A stretch of DNA of 7,830 nucleotides from contig JAICSD010000206.1 of assembly GCA_025937075.1 (NCBI GenBank), positions 1 to 7,830 on the forward strand, read 5' to 3'. The translations under genes and the position numbers were made by a program. Of this stretch, positions 1 to 6,364 are shown one piece after another; the stretch's first letter is position 1, and every line of letters begins with the position of its first letter. The notes below the pieces were generated by a model that ran no database searches, had not been told where the DNA came from, and saw nothing but the letters and a program-made list of their open reading frames with translations. Source of the stretch: Vicinamibacteria bacterium (lineage in GTDB: Bacteria; Acidobacteriota; Vicinamibacteria; Vicinamibacterales; 2-12-FULL-66-21).

Positions 1-1
1 C

Positions 2-781
2 CTCGATCTGCACCTGATGTACAAAGCGCTCTTCGAGCTCTCGACGGATCGCGCCGACTTCGCGTCGCGCCTGTTCGCGAGGAAGCGACCCGAAGGGTTG
101 ACGCCGGCGTCTTCCGCCAACGACATCTTCACAGCACTGGCGACGGCGGAGACGAACGAAACGCTCTTCGCGGAGAACCTCAACGCGATCGTCGAGCTCC
201 TGACGAAGACCCACCGCTTCGCGCTCACGCCCGACGATGTGCCCGGTATCGAGTACGTGTACAGGAATTTCCAGACATACGGGCCTGGGCTGACGTACTG
301 GATGGGTGGACGCGGCGGCGGCTTCGGGCGCAATTCGCCGTCGTACGCGGACCTGATGGTCTCGACGGACGAGAGCGGGCAGCCGCGCAGCTACATGGCG
401 AGCGAGGAGAACTTCAATACGCTGAAGGATCTCGAATCGAAGAACCTGCTCGTTCCTCTCGTCGGCAATTTCGCCGGCCCGAAGGCGATCCGCTCGGTCG
501 CGGCGTATCTCAAGGAGCGGCACGCGGTGGTGTCCGCGTTCTATCTGTCGAACGTCGAACAGTACCTGCGCATGGATGGTCTGTGGCCGGCATTCTGCTC
601 GAATGCGGCCACGCTGCCGCTCGACGAGACGAGCCGCTTCATCCGATCGGTGCGCAACGGACAGTTCGGCTACGGGCCTGGGCTCTCATCGACGCTCGGT
701 GGCATGGCGGATGAAGTGAAGGACTGCAGCACCGCGGTCGAGATGAACGGCCGCTTTTCAGCGATCGCCCAGCGACATTGA
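2..781 (+). CDS. C-terminal part of a conserved protein resembling the LIC_10091 family (5' end outside window)
   Basis: The frame is open from the left edge, and in-frame codons before the first ATG (position 17) read LDLHL, which joins naturally to MYKALFELS. The ATG at 17 is therefore probably internal and the gene starts upstream. About 259 residues are visible. From memory, the protein resembles an uncharacterised bacterial family that includes Leptospira LIC_10091, predicted to have a methyltransferase-like fold; this is unverified. Numbering from the ATG at 17, notable parts are a YGPGL-containing, glycine-rich stretch at residues 84-104, the block LVGNFAGPKAIRSVAAYL at 148-165, and FYLSNVEQYL at 175-184. 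YGPGL recurs at 219-223. No signal peptide or membrane segment is visible, so it is probably cytoplasmic. It converges on the minus-strand outer-membrane gene, with 27 bp between the stop codons. That it is a coding region is well supported; function is unknown. Confidence 0.8.
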   Translation, partial: LDLHLMYKALFELSTDRADFASRLFARKRPEGLTPASSANDIFTALATAETNETLFAENLNAIVELLTKTHRFALTPDDVPGIEYVYRNFQTYGPGLTYWMGGRGGGFGRNSPSYADLMVSTDESGQPRSYMASEENFNTLKDLESKNLLVPLVGNFAGPKAIRSVAAYLKERHAVVSAFYLSNVEQYLRMDGLWPAFCSNAATLPLDETSRFIRSVRNGQFGYGPGLSSTLGGMADEVKDCSTAVEMNGRFSAIAQRH

Positions 782-808
782 CGGGCAACACGGGCGAAAC
801 CCGCCGGA

Positions 809-1426
809 TTAGAAGCGAAAGCCCACGCCAATCCGCACCTGGTTCACGCTGTACGCGTCACCTCCATTGAGCGCGGACGCGAGGCCGCTGCCCACCAGAA
901 TCTTGTTGTACCGGTACCCGATATCCATCGTGAGGGCGCCGCCCTGCACCACGACGCCTGCGCCCGCGCCGAGCATCGGCTCGGTGCGATCCACGAACGC
1001 GAGCGCCGCGTCGACGATTGTGTCGGCGCGTCCGTAATCGATGCCGGAGAGCCGGGTGCTCAGCCGCGCGAACCCGGCGGTGGCCTCGCCGTACGGCCGG
1101 ACGTGCGAGTGCGGCGACGTGATGAATCGCGCGCCGCCTTCGCCGTACCAGGCGGAGATGCGCAGATCGGCGGGCGTGAAGTCGAGCAGGTCGAAAAGCG
1201 GCGGCCTGATGTCCGCCATGCGACCGCCTTCCGCGATCGCCTGAAGGTTCGGCAGCAGGCCGATGGCGACGCGTCCGCCGAAGGTCGACGAGATCGACGT
1301 CCCGACGAACGTCGACGTGCCGAACGTCATGCCGCCGAATCCCTGCACTTCCGAGTTGCCGTCCTGCGCGCGCGCGGGTATCGCGAACGCGGCGAGCAGC
1401 GCCGCCGCGAGGATCAGTCGTCGCAT
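809..1426 (-). CDS. Secreted outer-membrane beta-barrel protein
   Basis: A protein of 205 residues. It begins with a clear Sec signal peptide (MRRLILAAALLAAFAIPARA, cleavage probably before QDG). The mature part is rich in alternating polar/hydrophobic strands with many glycines and aromatics, and it ends in VRIGVGFRF. A terminal phenylalanine after alternating residues is the usual BAM-recognition signature of outer-membrane barrels. Length suggests a small 8-stranded barrel of the OmpA/OmpX-like or OMP_b-brl type. The frame is open 30 codons further upstream, but I chose the ATG at 1426 because the signal peptide starts there and GGAG lies 8 bases before it. It has its own 168-bp upstream region, so it may be transcribed separately from the minus-strand gene before it. 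No enzymatic residues are visible; a structural or adhesion role is possible but unproven. Confidence 0.85.
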   Translation of the reverse strand: MRRLILAAALLAAFAIPARAQDGNSEVQGFGGMTFGTSTFVGTSISSTFGGRVAIGLLPNLQAIAEGGRMADIRPPLFDLLDFTPADLRISAWYGEGGARFITSPHSHVRPYGEATAGFARLSTRLSGIDYGRADTIVDAALAFVDRTEPMLGAGAGVVVQGGALTMDIGYRYNKILVGSGLASALNGGDAYSVNQVRIGVGFRF

Positions 1427-1434
1427 GGTGAACG

Positions 1435-1438
1435 CTCC
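1435..1438 (-). promoter_or_regulatory. Shine-Dalgarno GGAG for the beta-barrel gene
   Basis: On the minus strand ACGGAGCGTTCACC directly precedes the ATG at 1426, placing GGAG 8 bases upstream. It fixes the start at the signal-peptide methionine rather than the longer open frame. Confidence 0.6.
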
Positions 1439-1494
1439 GTCCGGCAGGCTGCCCAGGTCTTCGAGCAACCGAAGTACCAATGGGCAGCCGCAGG

Positions 1495-1529
1495 AATTCG
1501 GGGGAATTTCGCGCACGCGCCTGCGCGTG
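1495..1529. other. Two short dyads upstream of the beta-barrel gene
   Basis: Two perfect small inverted repeats sit about 70-105 bp before the barrel gene start. One is AATTC-GGGG-GAATT (1495-1508); the other is CACGCG-CCTG-CGCGTG (1514-1529). They could be operator half-sites or chance hairpins in GC-rich DNA. I could not find a convincing -35/-10 pair next to them. Nothing else is evident in 1439-1569. Confidence 0.2.
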
Positions 1530-1569
1530 TGACCCCTTGTGAGGACAATGCGCGCGAGCGGGGACGGGT

Positions 1570-1589
1570 GGCGGCCTGACAGGGCCGCC
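1570..1589. repeat. REP-like GC-rich palindrome, solitary copy
   Basis: Arms GGCGGCC (1570-1576) and GGCCGCC (1583-1589) form a perfect 7-bp stem around TGACAG. It lies 5 bases after the stop of the AAA+-like gene on the minus strand, so it could also help end or protect that transcript. There is no T-tract, so a classical intrinsic terminator is not supported. The sequence is a one-substitution, one-deletion relative of the palindrome at 6999-7019, which suggests a dispersed repeat family. Confidence 0.55.
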
Positions 1590-1594
1590 GCACG

Positions 1595-2095
1595 TCAGAC
1601 GTCCGGCGTGATGTGGATCGTGTTGAGACGATAGAACAGATCCGCGTCGAAGCGGCCCATCTCCGTCGCGCGAAAGAGGTTGGCGCTGGTGGACACGATG
1701 AGGCGCGGGCGGCGCGCCGGGGCCGTCCCGTTCAGGGCGTCGGTGAGGAGCGTGCGGACGCGGACCTGTCCATCGAGCGGCATGTGTTCGACGTCGAGCA
1801 GCACGAGCGTCCCGACGTCCGACATATCCTCGCGGCCAAGCTGCGTGCCGCACGAGTGCGGCGACACCGCGCAATCGATGGCCACCATCTTGCCGGCCAA
1901 CGTGTTGCTGCGCCCGTGAATCTGCGCCGCTATCCCGAACGCGCGGGCGCGGTTCGCCGAGATGAGCACCGGCACCCGCGTCCGGGCGGCCAGCCTGATT
2001 TCATTTTCGAGCGGGTGGGCGTACCGCCGGTTCCAGTTCCGCCGGTCGCGCGCCGCCACAATTCGCACGCTGTCGCAGTTGAGCAAGTAGTCCAT
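1595..2095 (-). CDS. Degenerate sigma-54-interacting AAA+ domain protein lacking the P-loop
   Basis: A protein of 166 residues that aligns by eye with the core of NtrC-type sigma-54 activators but lacks their catalytic features. Residues 41-60 (VPVLISANRARAFGIAAQIH) match the usual V-L-I-GESGTGKE-LVARAIH segment with the Walker A glycines and lysine gone. V71-C75 matches VAVNCA. GTLVLLDVEH (95-104) replaces the Walker B GTLFLDEV. No GAFTGA loop is visible. RLIVSTSANL (131-140) followed by GRFDADLFYRLNTIHI (147-162) matches the sensor I and GRFREDLYYRLNV region. The protein stops there, without a C-terminal lid, DNA-binding helix or N-terminal receiver. ATP hydrolysis is therefore unlikely. 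It could be a scaffold, a dominant partner of real activators, or a decaying gene; codon use looks normal and the frame is intact. I chose the ATG at 2095 for its GGAG; an open frame extends to 2254 without domain support. It is divergent from the winged-helix gene. Confidence 0.72.
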   Translation of the reverse strand: MDYLLNCDSVRIVAARDRRNWNRRYAHPLENEIRLAARTRVPVLISANRARAFGIAAQIHGRSNTLAGKMVAIDCAVSPHSCGTQLGREDMSDVGTLVLLDVEHMPLDGQVRVRTLLTDALNGTAPARRPRLIVSTSANLFRATEMGRFDADLFYRLNTIHITPDV

Positions 2096-2102
2096 GGATT
2101 CG

Positions 2103-2106
2103 CTCC
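2103..2106 (-). promoter_or_regulatory. Shine-Dalgarno GGAG for the AAA+-like gene
   Basis: On the minus strand ACGGAGCGAATCC precedes the ATG at 2095, with GGAG 7 bases upstream. It supports the 166-residue form over the longer open frame. The flanking ACGGAGCG is identical to the ribosome site of the beta-barrel gene. Confidence 0.6.
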
Positions 2107-2115
2107 GTCTGCCGG

Positions 2116-2144
2116 AACATACGGTCCCCCTTCCCGAAGGTCCA
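2116..2144 (-). promoter_or_regulatory. Candidate sigma-70-type promoter for the AAA+-like gene, with overlapping dyad
   Basis: Read on the minus strand, TGGACC (2139-2144) and TATGTT (2116-2121) are separated by exactly 17 bp. Each matches 4 of 6 consensus bases. The predicted transcript start near 2109 leaves a leader of about 14 bases containing the GGAG. A perfect dyad CCTTC-CC-GAAGG (plus strand, 2129-2140) covers the spacer and the edge of the -35 box, where a repressor could sit. Both are by-eye calls. Confidence 0.35.
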
Positions 2145-2258
2145 TGCGCGAACCATGGAAATCGGCTGAGAATCGGGATGAGGAACCAACTCCTTACGCT
2201 GAAGGCGTTTAGCGTTGAATGTGAGCTGCGGGCGCTGCGGCGCGGCCGGCCCACCTCC

Positions 2259-2279
2259 GCAGTGATACGCTCTTACTGC
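2259..2279. other. Imperfect dyad next to the winged-helix start codon
   Basis: GCAGT (2259-2263) and ACTGC (2275-2279) form an inverted repeat just before the ATG at 2281, separated by 11 bases. Its position would suit autoregulation by the winged-helix protein, but five-base arms are weak evidence. Apart from this and the candidate minus-strand promoter, nothing else is clear in the 185-bp divergent spacer (2096-2280). Confidence 0.2.
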
Positions 2280-2280
2280 C

Positions 2281-2778
2281 ATGCTCCGGTTCGGCACCTT
2301 CGAACTCGACGAGGACAAGGCACAGCTCCGGCGGGACGGGACTCCGGTCAAGCTGGCGCCCCAGCCGTTCCGGCTGCTCCTGATTCTGGCCTCCCGGCCC
2401 GGCGAGCTGGTGACGAGGGATGAGATTCGCCAGCAGATTTGGGGCGGCGACACCTTCGTCGACTTCGACCAGGGCGTGAACTTCTGCGTCAAGCAGGTGC
2501 GCGCGATTCTCAGAGACGATGCGGACCGGCCGTTGTACGTGGAGACGGTTCCGCGCCGCGGCTATCGCTTCATCGCACCCGTGGAGCGGATCAACGTTCC
2601 GGTGGTCGCCCCGCGCCGCAGCGGCATGGACAGCAAGCTCCAGCGCGCGCTGTGGACCAACATTGCGGAGTTGCGCCTCTCCGAGGCACGGAGGCGCCGC
2701 CGGCTGACGCTCGCGCTCATCGGAATGGCGATCGTGGCGGTCGTGGCGATCGTCCTCGCGATCCTGCGGGCTGCATGA
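2281..2778 (+). CDS. PhoB/ToxR-type winged-helix regulator with a C-terminal membrane anchor
   Basis: A protein of 165 residues. Residues 1-100 are a Trans_reg_C (OmpR/PhoB) winged helix: FGTFELDEDKAQLRRDG gives the N-terminal sheet, LAPQPFRLLLILASRPGELVTRDEI (25-49) and the V69-L77 helix give the HTH and recognition helix, and VETVPRRGYRF (87-97) is the typical wing. After a linker, ARRRRR (136-141) precedes one hydrophobic helix at about 143-162, and only about three residues follow. The arrangement is like ToxR/CadC with DNA-binding in the cytoplasm, but it has no periplasmic sensor and no TPR or WD40-like extension, as many acidobacterial relatives have. There is no receiver domain, so no phosphorelay input is visible. 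Its stop overlaps the start of the methyltransferase gene (ATGA), so the two are probably translated together. No clear Shine-Dalgarno is seen before the ATG. An input signal cannot be deduced. Confidence 0.87.
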   Translation: MLRFGTFELDEDKAQLRRDGTPVKLAPQPFRLLLILASRPGELVTRDEIRQQIWGGDTFVDFDQGVNFCVKQVRAILRDDADRPLYVETVPRRGYRFIAPVERINVPVVAPRRSGMDSKLQRALWTNIAELRLSEARRRRRLTLALIGMAIVAVVAIVLAILRAA

Positions 2779-3617
2779 TGCCCATCTCGGACACGGCGCG
2801 ATGGGTCGCCGTCTACCGGGCTCAGGAGACGGCGCGTCCCGACGCCGTTTTCCGCGATCCGTTCGCGCGTCGTCTCGCAGGCGCACAGGGCGAGCAGATT
2901 GCCGCCGCACAGACGTTCGCGGGCGACAACGCCTGGGCCTTTACCGCACGCACCTGGCTCTTCGATCGGTGCATCGTGGACGAGGTCAGGGCGGGAGCGG
3001 GACTCGTCGTCAATCTTGCCGCCGGACTGGACGCCCGGCCCTACCGGATGGATCTGCCGCGGACGCTGCGGTGGATTGAAATCGATCTGCCGGAGATTCT
3101 CGCGTACAAGGCGGAGGCGCTCGCGCACGCGACGCCCGTCTGCGCGCTCGAACGCGTTGCCCTCGATCTGTCGGACGTCGAACAGCGCCGCGCGCTGTTC
3201 GCGCGGCTGGGTGCGATGGCACCGCGCGCGCTCGTCATCGCCGAAGGCTTCCTTCTGTACCTCGACCGCGACGGCGTCGAGTCGCTCGCGCGCGATCTGG
3301 CGTCTGTGCCAGCCTTCAGCCGGTGGGGGATCGACATCTGCTCGCCCGGCCTGATGAAGCTGCTCCAGGAGCGCGGCGGGGCGGCGATCGCCGCAAGCGG
3401 TGCGCCGTACCGGTTCGCGCCGCCCGAGGGTCCCACGTTCTTCGAGCGGTGCGGGTGGCGGCCGGTCGACGTCCAGTCGATGCTGAAGACCGCGGCGAAA
3501 CTGAAGCGGCTGCCGTTCCGCTTGCGCCTCGCGGCGCTGTTGCCCGATTCGAACGGACCGCAGGGATCGCGCCCGTGGTCGGCAGTCGTGCGGCTGGAGC
3601 AGACCTCGAAGACCTGA
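2775..3617 (+). CDS. Leucine carboxyl methyltransferase family SAM-dependent methyltransferase
   Basis: A protein of 280 residues (279 if the second ATG of ATGATG is used). It fits the LCMT/TIGR00027-like class I methyltransferases. Features are an N-terminal helical part with FRDPFARRLAG (26-36); WAFTARTWLFDRCI (54-67); motif I VVNLAAGLDARPYRM (78-92), the SAM-binding glycine loop; the acidic motif WIEIDLPEI (100-108) expected to contact the ribose; DLSD (131-134); and EGFLLYL (157-163). The family transfers methyl from SAM to carboxyl or hydroxyl groups of proteins or small molecules, including some natural-product steps; the substrate here is unknown. The protein is cytoplasmic, with no signal peptide. 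Its start codon overlaps the stop of the winged-helix gene by four bases, so coupled translation is likely. The frame is open further upstream, but that part is a shadow of the winged-helix gene. It converges on the VWA gene with 32 bp between stops. Confidence 0.88.
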   Translation: MMPISDTARWVAVYRAQETARPDAVFRDPFARRLAGAQGEQIAAAQTFAGDNAWAFTARTWLFDRCIVDEVRAGAGLVVNLAAGLDARPYRMDLPRTLRWIEIDLPEILAYKAEALAHATPVCALERVALDLSDVEQRRALFARLGAMAPRALVIAEGFLLYLDRDGVESLARDLASVPAFSRWGIDICSPGLMKLLQERGGAAIAASGAPYRFAPPEGPTFFERCGWRPVDVQSMLKTAAKLKRLPFRLRLAALLPDSNGPQGSRPWSAVVRLEQTSKT

Positions 3618-3649
3618 TGCGTGTCACGGGCGAGGCCAACCACCAAGGA

Positions 3650-4609
3650 TCATCGCTCGCGCGTGGCGACGTAGCTCTTTCTCGCGCGCGCGGTCGTCCC
3701 GGGCGCTGTGATGCGCACTTCGAGCTTGTGCGTCTTTCCATCGAGCTTCTGCGGCTCGAAGCCGAGCGCGTATTGATGATGCAGCTCGTCGGCGACGCGG
3801 CCGAATGTGGCCAGCAGGTCGTTGGCGCGCGTCAGCTCGAAATAGCCGCCGCCGCTCGCGCCGGCAAGGCGCGCGAGACCCGGATCGGGCTTCTCCGGTT
3901 CGCGGCTGTGGGACCCGACGGTCGGGCCGCCGAATCCGCCGCGTCCCACCATCGTGCCGCCGTGCCCGTAGCGCCCGAAGTACTGGCTCGCGAGGCCGAT
4001 GGCGTAGACCATCGTGTCCTCGCGCTCGGCCCGCTTGACGACCTCGCCGAACGACACGTTGTTCGAACCCGGCATCGGGCTGTCGACGCCGTCGGTGAAC
4101 ACGAGGATGACCCGGCGCCCCTGCTGATGGAGCAGCGCCGTCATCCCGACGCTGACGGCGTTCCAGAGCGGCGTCGGTCCGGGCTCCTGCAGCTCCGTGC
4201 GCAGGATGTCGAGCATCTCCCCCCTGTCCGTCGTGAAGTCGCGCGGATCGACCTGCACGCGAAACGCGAAGCTGCCGATGCGGGCCTTGTCGGCCGGCAT
4301 GAGCCGTTCGATGAAGGCTTCCGCCGCGCGCCGCACGAGCAGGAAGTTCTCGCGCATGCTGACGCTGCGATCGAGCATCATCACGACCGTGATCGGCTGG
4401 ATGTCGTTCGCGAATGTCGTGATCGTCTGGCGCTTGCCGTTGTCGTAGACCTCGAACTGGTCGCGCGTCAAATCGGGTACGAGCCGGCCGGATGCATTCG
4501 TGACGGTCGTGTACACCGCGACGGTGTAGGCGCCGCTCCGGAACGGCTGCTGCTGAACAGCGCCGAGCATGGCACACGCGACCGCAAGCGCTCCCAGGCG
4601 CGGGATCAT
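3650..4609 (-). CDS. Secreted VWA-domain protein (VWFA-related Acidobacterial type)
   Basis: A protein of 319 residues with an N-terminal hydrophobic export signal (about 1-17, MIPRLGALAVACAMLGA). Next comes a short beta region, VAVYTTVTNASGRLVPDL, with DQFEVYDNGKRQTI (50-63), typical of the TIGR03436-like family. The VWA domain follows with an intact MIDAS: D80-x-S82-x-S84 in MLDRSVSM, T146 in GPTPLWNAV, and D173 in LVFTDGVDS. Metal-dependent ligand binding is therefore plausible. An insertion at about 210-240 is rich in glycine with histidine and arginine, and lies between the YAIGLAS strand (202-208) and the last helices. The C-terminal part, YALGFEPQ with KLEVRITAPG (280-304), is a further beta region. 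Its ATG overlaps the stop of the amidohydrolase (ATGA), which fixes the start and implies coupled translation. Location is probably periplasmic or surface-attached. Binding partner unknown. Confidence 0.9.
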   Translation of the reverse strand: MIPRLGALAVACAMLGAVQQQPFRSGAYTVAVYTTVTNASGRLVPDLTRDQFEVYDNGKRQTITTFANDIQPITVVMMLDRSVSMRENFLLVRRAAEAFIERLMPADKARIGSFAFRVQVDPRDFTTDRGEMLDILRTELQEPGPTPLWNAVSVGMTALLHQQGRRVILVFTDGVDSPMPGSNNVSFGEVVKRAEREDTMVYAIGLASQYFGRYGHGGTMVGRGGFGGPTVGSHSREPEKPDPGLARLAGASGGGYFELTRANDLLATFGRVADELHHQYALGFEPQKLDGKTHKLEVRITAPGTTARARKSYVATRER

Positions 4610-6294
4610 TGGGGCGGCGACGGCGCGGTATACCCGGGACCGCGAAGGATTTTGCCTGGACGCGCACCGGTGGCGCGCCCCTGCTCGATGACCGGGGTGC
4701 CGTTGATCAGGACGTAGTCCATTCCGACCGAGAGCTGATTGGGGTTCTCGAACGTCGCTCGATCCGTAATCGTGTCCGGATTGAACACGACGAGGTCCGC
4801 CCACATCCCTTGCTTCAGGACGCCGCGATCGGTGAGCCGCATGCGCGCGGCCGGAAGCGACGTGAACTTGCGGATCGCGTCCTCGAGGGTGAGCAGGTGC
4901 TCTTCGCGGACGTACTTCCGCAGAATGCGCGGAAACGTTCCGTACGCGCGGGGATGCGGGTGCTCCAGCCCGAGCAGGCCGGTCGGGGCCGTGCCCTGCG
5001 AATCGTTGTCGACCGACGTCCAGGGCTGCTTCAGCGCAAGCGCGACGTCCGGCTCCGACATGCCGAACACTGCGGCATACGTGTACGCGTGATCGCGGGC
5101 GAGCAGATCCATGAGCGCATCAATCGGATCCTTTCGCCACAACGCCGCGATCTCCTTCAGCGTCTTCCCCTGCAGGTCGCGAAGCTCCGGATTCTGCACG
5201 ACGCAGATCGTGACCGCCTCCGCCCCCGGAATCTCCTGCCACTCGTTGTCCCAGCCGCCAGCCGTGGAGAGCATGTCGGCACGCATGCGCTGCCGCGCCT
5301 GCGGATCGTTCAGGCGCGCGAGCAGCTGCTCGTCGCCGCCGTCGTGTGCCCAGGGCGGGATGAACGCCGAGAGCGAGTTGAACCATGCCGGGTACGCGTA
5401 CGTGTTCGCGCCGACGTCGACGCCGCTCCGGCGCGCCGCCTCGATCTTCGCGACGATCTCCGGCATGCGTCCCCAGTTCTGCTTCCCGGCGGCCTTCAGG
5501 TGCCAGATCTCGACGGGCATGCGGGCCTCGCGGCCGATCCGGATCGCTTCGTCGAGCGCGCTCATGATCTCGTTGCCTTCCGAGCGCATGTGCGTCGCGT
5601 AGATGCCGCCGGAGCGCGCCGCCTCGGCTGCGAGCGCTATCAGCTCGTCCGTCGTCGCATAGGGCGCGGGCGCGTACTGGAGCGACGTGGAGATGCCGAT
5701 CGCGCCCTGCTGCATCGCCTCGCGTACGAGCGACCGCATGCGATCGAGCTCGCTGGCATTGGGCTGTCGATCCGCGTCGCCGAGCACCATGCGCCGCACC
5801 TGCGTCGCGCCGACGTACGTCGCCAGATTGATCCCGATGCCCTGCCGTTCGACGCGAGCGAAGTACTCGGCGAGCGTACGCCAGTCGGGCATGAGCTTCA
5901 GGTGCTCGTAGCTGACGCGATCCGCGCGGATGATGTCGTCGTTGAGTGGAGCGGCCGACCCGCCTTCGCCGGTGATCTCGGTCGTGATTCCCTGGAAGAT
6001 TTTCGACGGCAGCGTCGGCTCGACGAGGATCGTCAGCTCGGACTGGCCGAGCATGTCGATGAAGCCGGGCGCCACGATCTGTCCGCGCGCGTCGATGCGG
6101 CTGCCGGCCTGCGCACTGTCGAGACGCCCGATCGCGGCGATGCGCCCACCGCGGATCCCGACGTCCGCGGCGTACCACGGCGCACCCGTCCCATCGATCA
6201 CGCGCCCGTTCGCGACGACGAGATCGAACGGCGGCGCGGAGGACTGAGCCGCCGTCAGGGCCACAATCGCGAGTGCGCCGGCGAGAATGCGCAT
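4606..6294 (-). CDS. Exported N-acyl-D-amino-acid deacylase-like amidohydrolase with altered metal site
   Basis: A protein of 562 residues. A signal peptide (about 1-19, MRILAGALAIVALTAAQSS) is followed by FDLVVANGRVIDGTGAPW (23-40), the standard beta-sandwich start of amidohydrolase-superfamily D-aminoacylases. QIVAPGFIDMLGQSE (72-86) is the position where the family usually has PGFID-H-x-H; here both histidines are absent. ITGEGGSAAPL (107-117) matches the TGNCG segment, with the metal-binding cysteine lost. ATHMRSEG (233-240, H235) and EIWHLKAAG (262-270, H265) keep the two core histidines, and WTSVDND (425-431) may supply the catalytic aspartate. HPRAYGTFPRIL (447-458), the ADLVVFNPDTI strand (499-509) and the NGTPVIEQGR end (531-540) are typical. 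The likely reaction class is hydrolysis of N-acyl-D-amino acids or related cyclic or amide compounds in the periplasm, but activity is unproven. It follows the DinB-like gene by 70 bp and overlaps the VWA gene. No strong Shine-Dalgarno is seen. Confidence 0.88.
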   Translation of the reverse strand: MRILAGALAIVALTAAQSSAPPFDLVVANGRVIDGTGAPWYAADVGIRGGRIAAIGRLDSAQAGSRIDARGQIVAPGFIDMLGQSELTILVEPTLPSKIFQGITTEITGEGGSAAPLNDDIIRADRVSYEHLKLMPDWRTLAEYFARVERQGIGINLATYVGATQVRRMVLGDADRQPNASELDRMRSLVREAMQQGAIGISTSLQYAPAPYATTDELIALAAEAARSGGIYATHMRSEGNEIMSALDEAIRIGREARMPVEIWHLKAAGKQNWGRMPEIVAKIEAARRSGVDVGANTYAYPAWFNSLSAFIPPWAHDGGDEQLLARLNDPQARQRMRADMLSTAGGWDNEWQEIPGAEAVTICVVQNPELRDLQGKTLKEIAALWRKDPIDALMDLLARDHAYTYAAVFGMSEPDVALALKQPWTSVDNDSQGTAPTGLLGLEHPHPRAYGTFPRILRKYVREEHLLTLEDAIRKFTSLPAARMRLTDRGVLKQGMWADLVVFNPDTITDRATFENPNQLSVGMDYVLINGTPVIEQGRATGARPGKILRGPGYTAPSPPQ

Positions 6295-6305
6295 GGACTA
6301 TTCGC

Positions 6306-6360
6306 AGCGCGCAACCTCAGTTGCGCGAATTCCGTAGCGCGCACAACTTCAGTTGCGCGG
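6306..6360. repeat. Tandem pair of palindromic repeats between the DinB and amidohydrolase genes
   Basis: Two related hairpins lie about 30 bp apart. The first has arms CGCGCAAC (6308-6315) and GTTGCGCG (6320-6327) with loop CTCA. The second has CGCG plus CAAC (6338-6347, with a CA bulge) and GTTGCGCG (6352-6359) with loop TTCA. Both are preceded by AG and the unit repeats in direct orientation. They fill most of the 70-bp gap between the two minus-strand genes. They may form RNA hairpins that change message stability or downstream expression. A related copy lies at 6941-6966. Confidence 0.7.
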
Positions 6361-6364
6361 ATCC

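Noticed and set aside
781..811. Possible terminator CGGG-CGAAA-CCCG between the convergent genes
   Set aside because: The stem is only four base pairs and no T-tract follows, so I do not call a terminator.
858..1874. A 338-codon minus-strand open frame across the barrel and AAA+-like genes
   Set aside because: It has shadow composition rich in arginine and histidine, and spans the untranslated gap between two supported genes.
2439..2774. N-terminal extension of the methyltransferase into the winged-helix gene
   Set aside because: The extension is an out-of-frame shadow of the winged-helix domain. The family start and the ATGA overlap support 2775.
3323..4717. A 464-codon plus-strand open frame across the methyltransferase end and VWA gene
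   Set aside because: It crosses two convergent real genes, has arginine/alanine-rich low-information sequence and no family motif.
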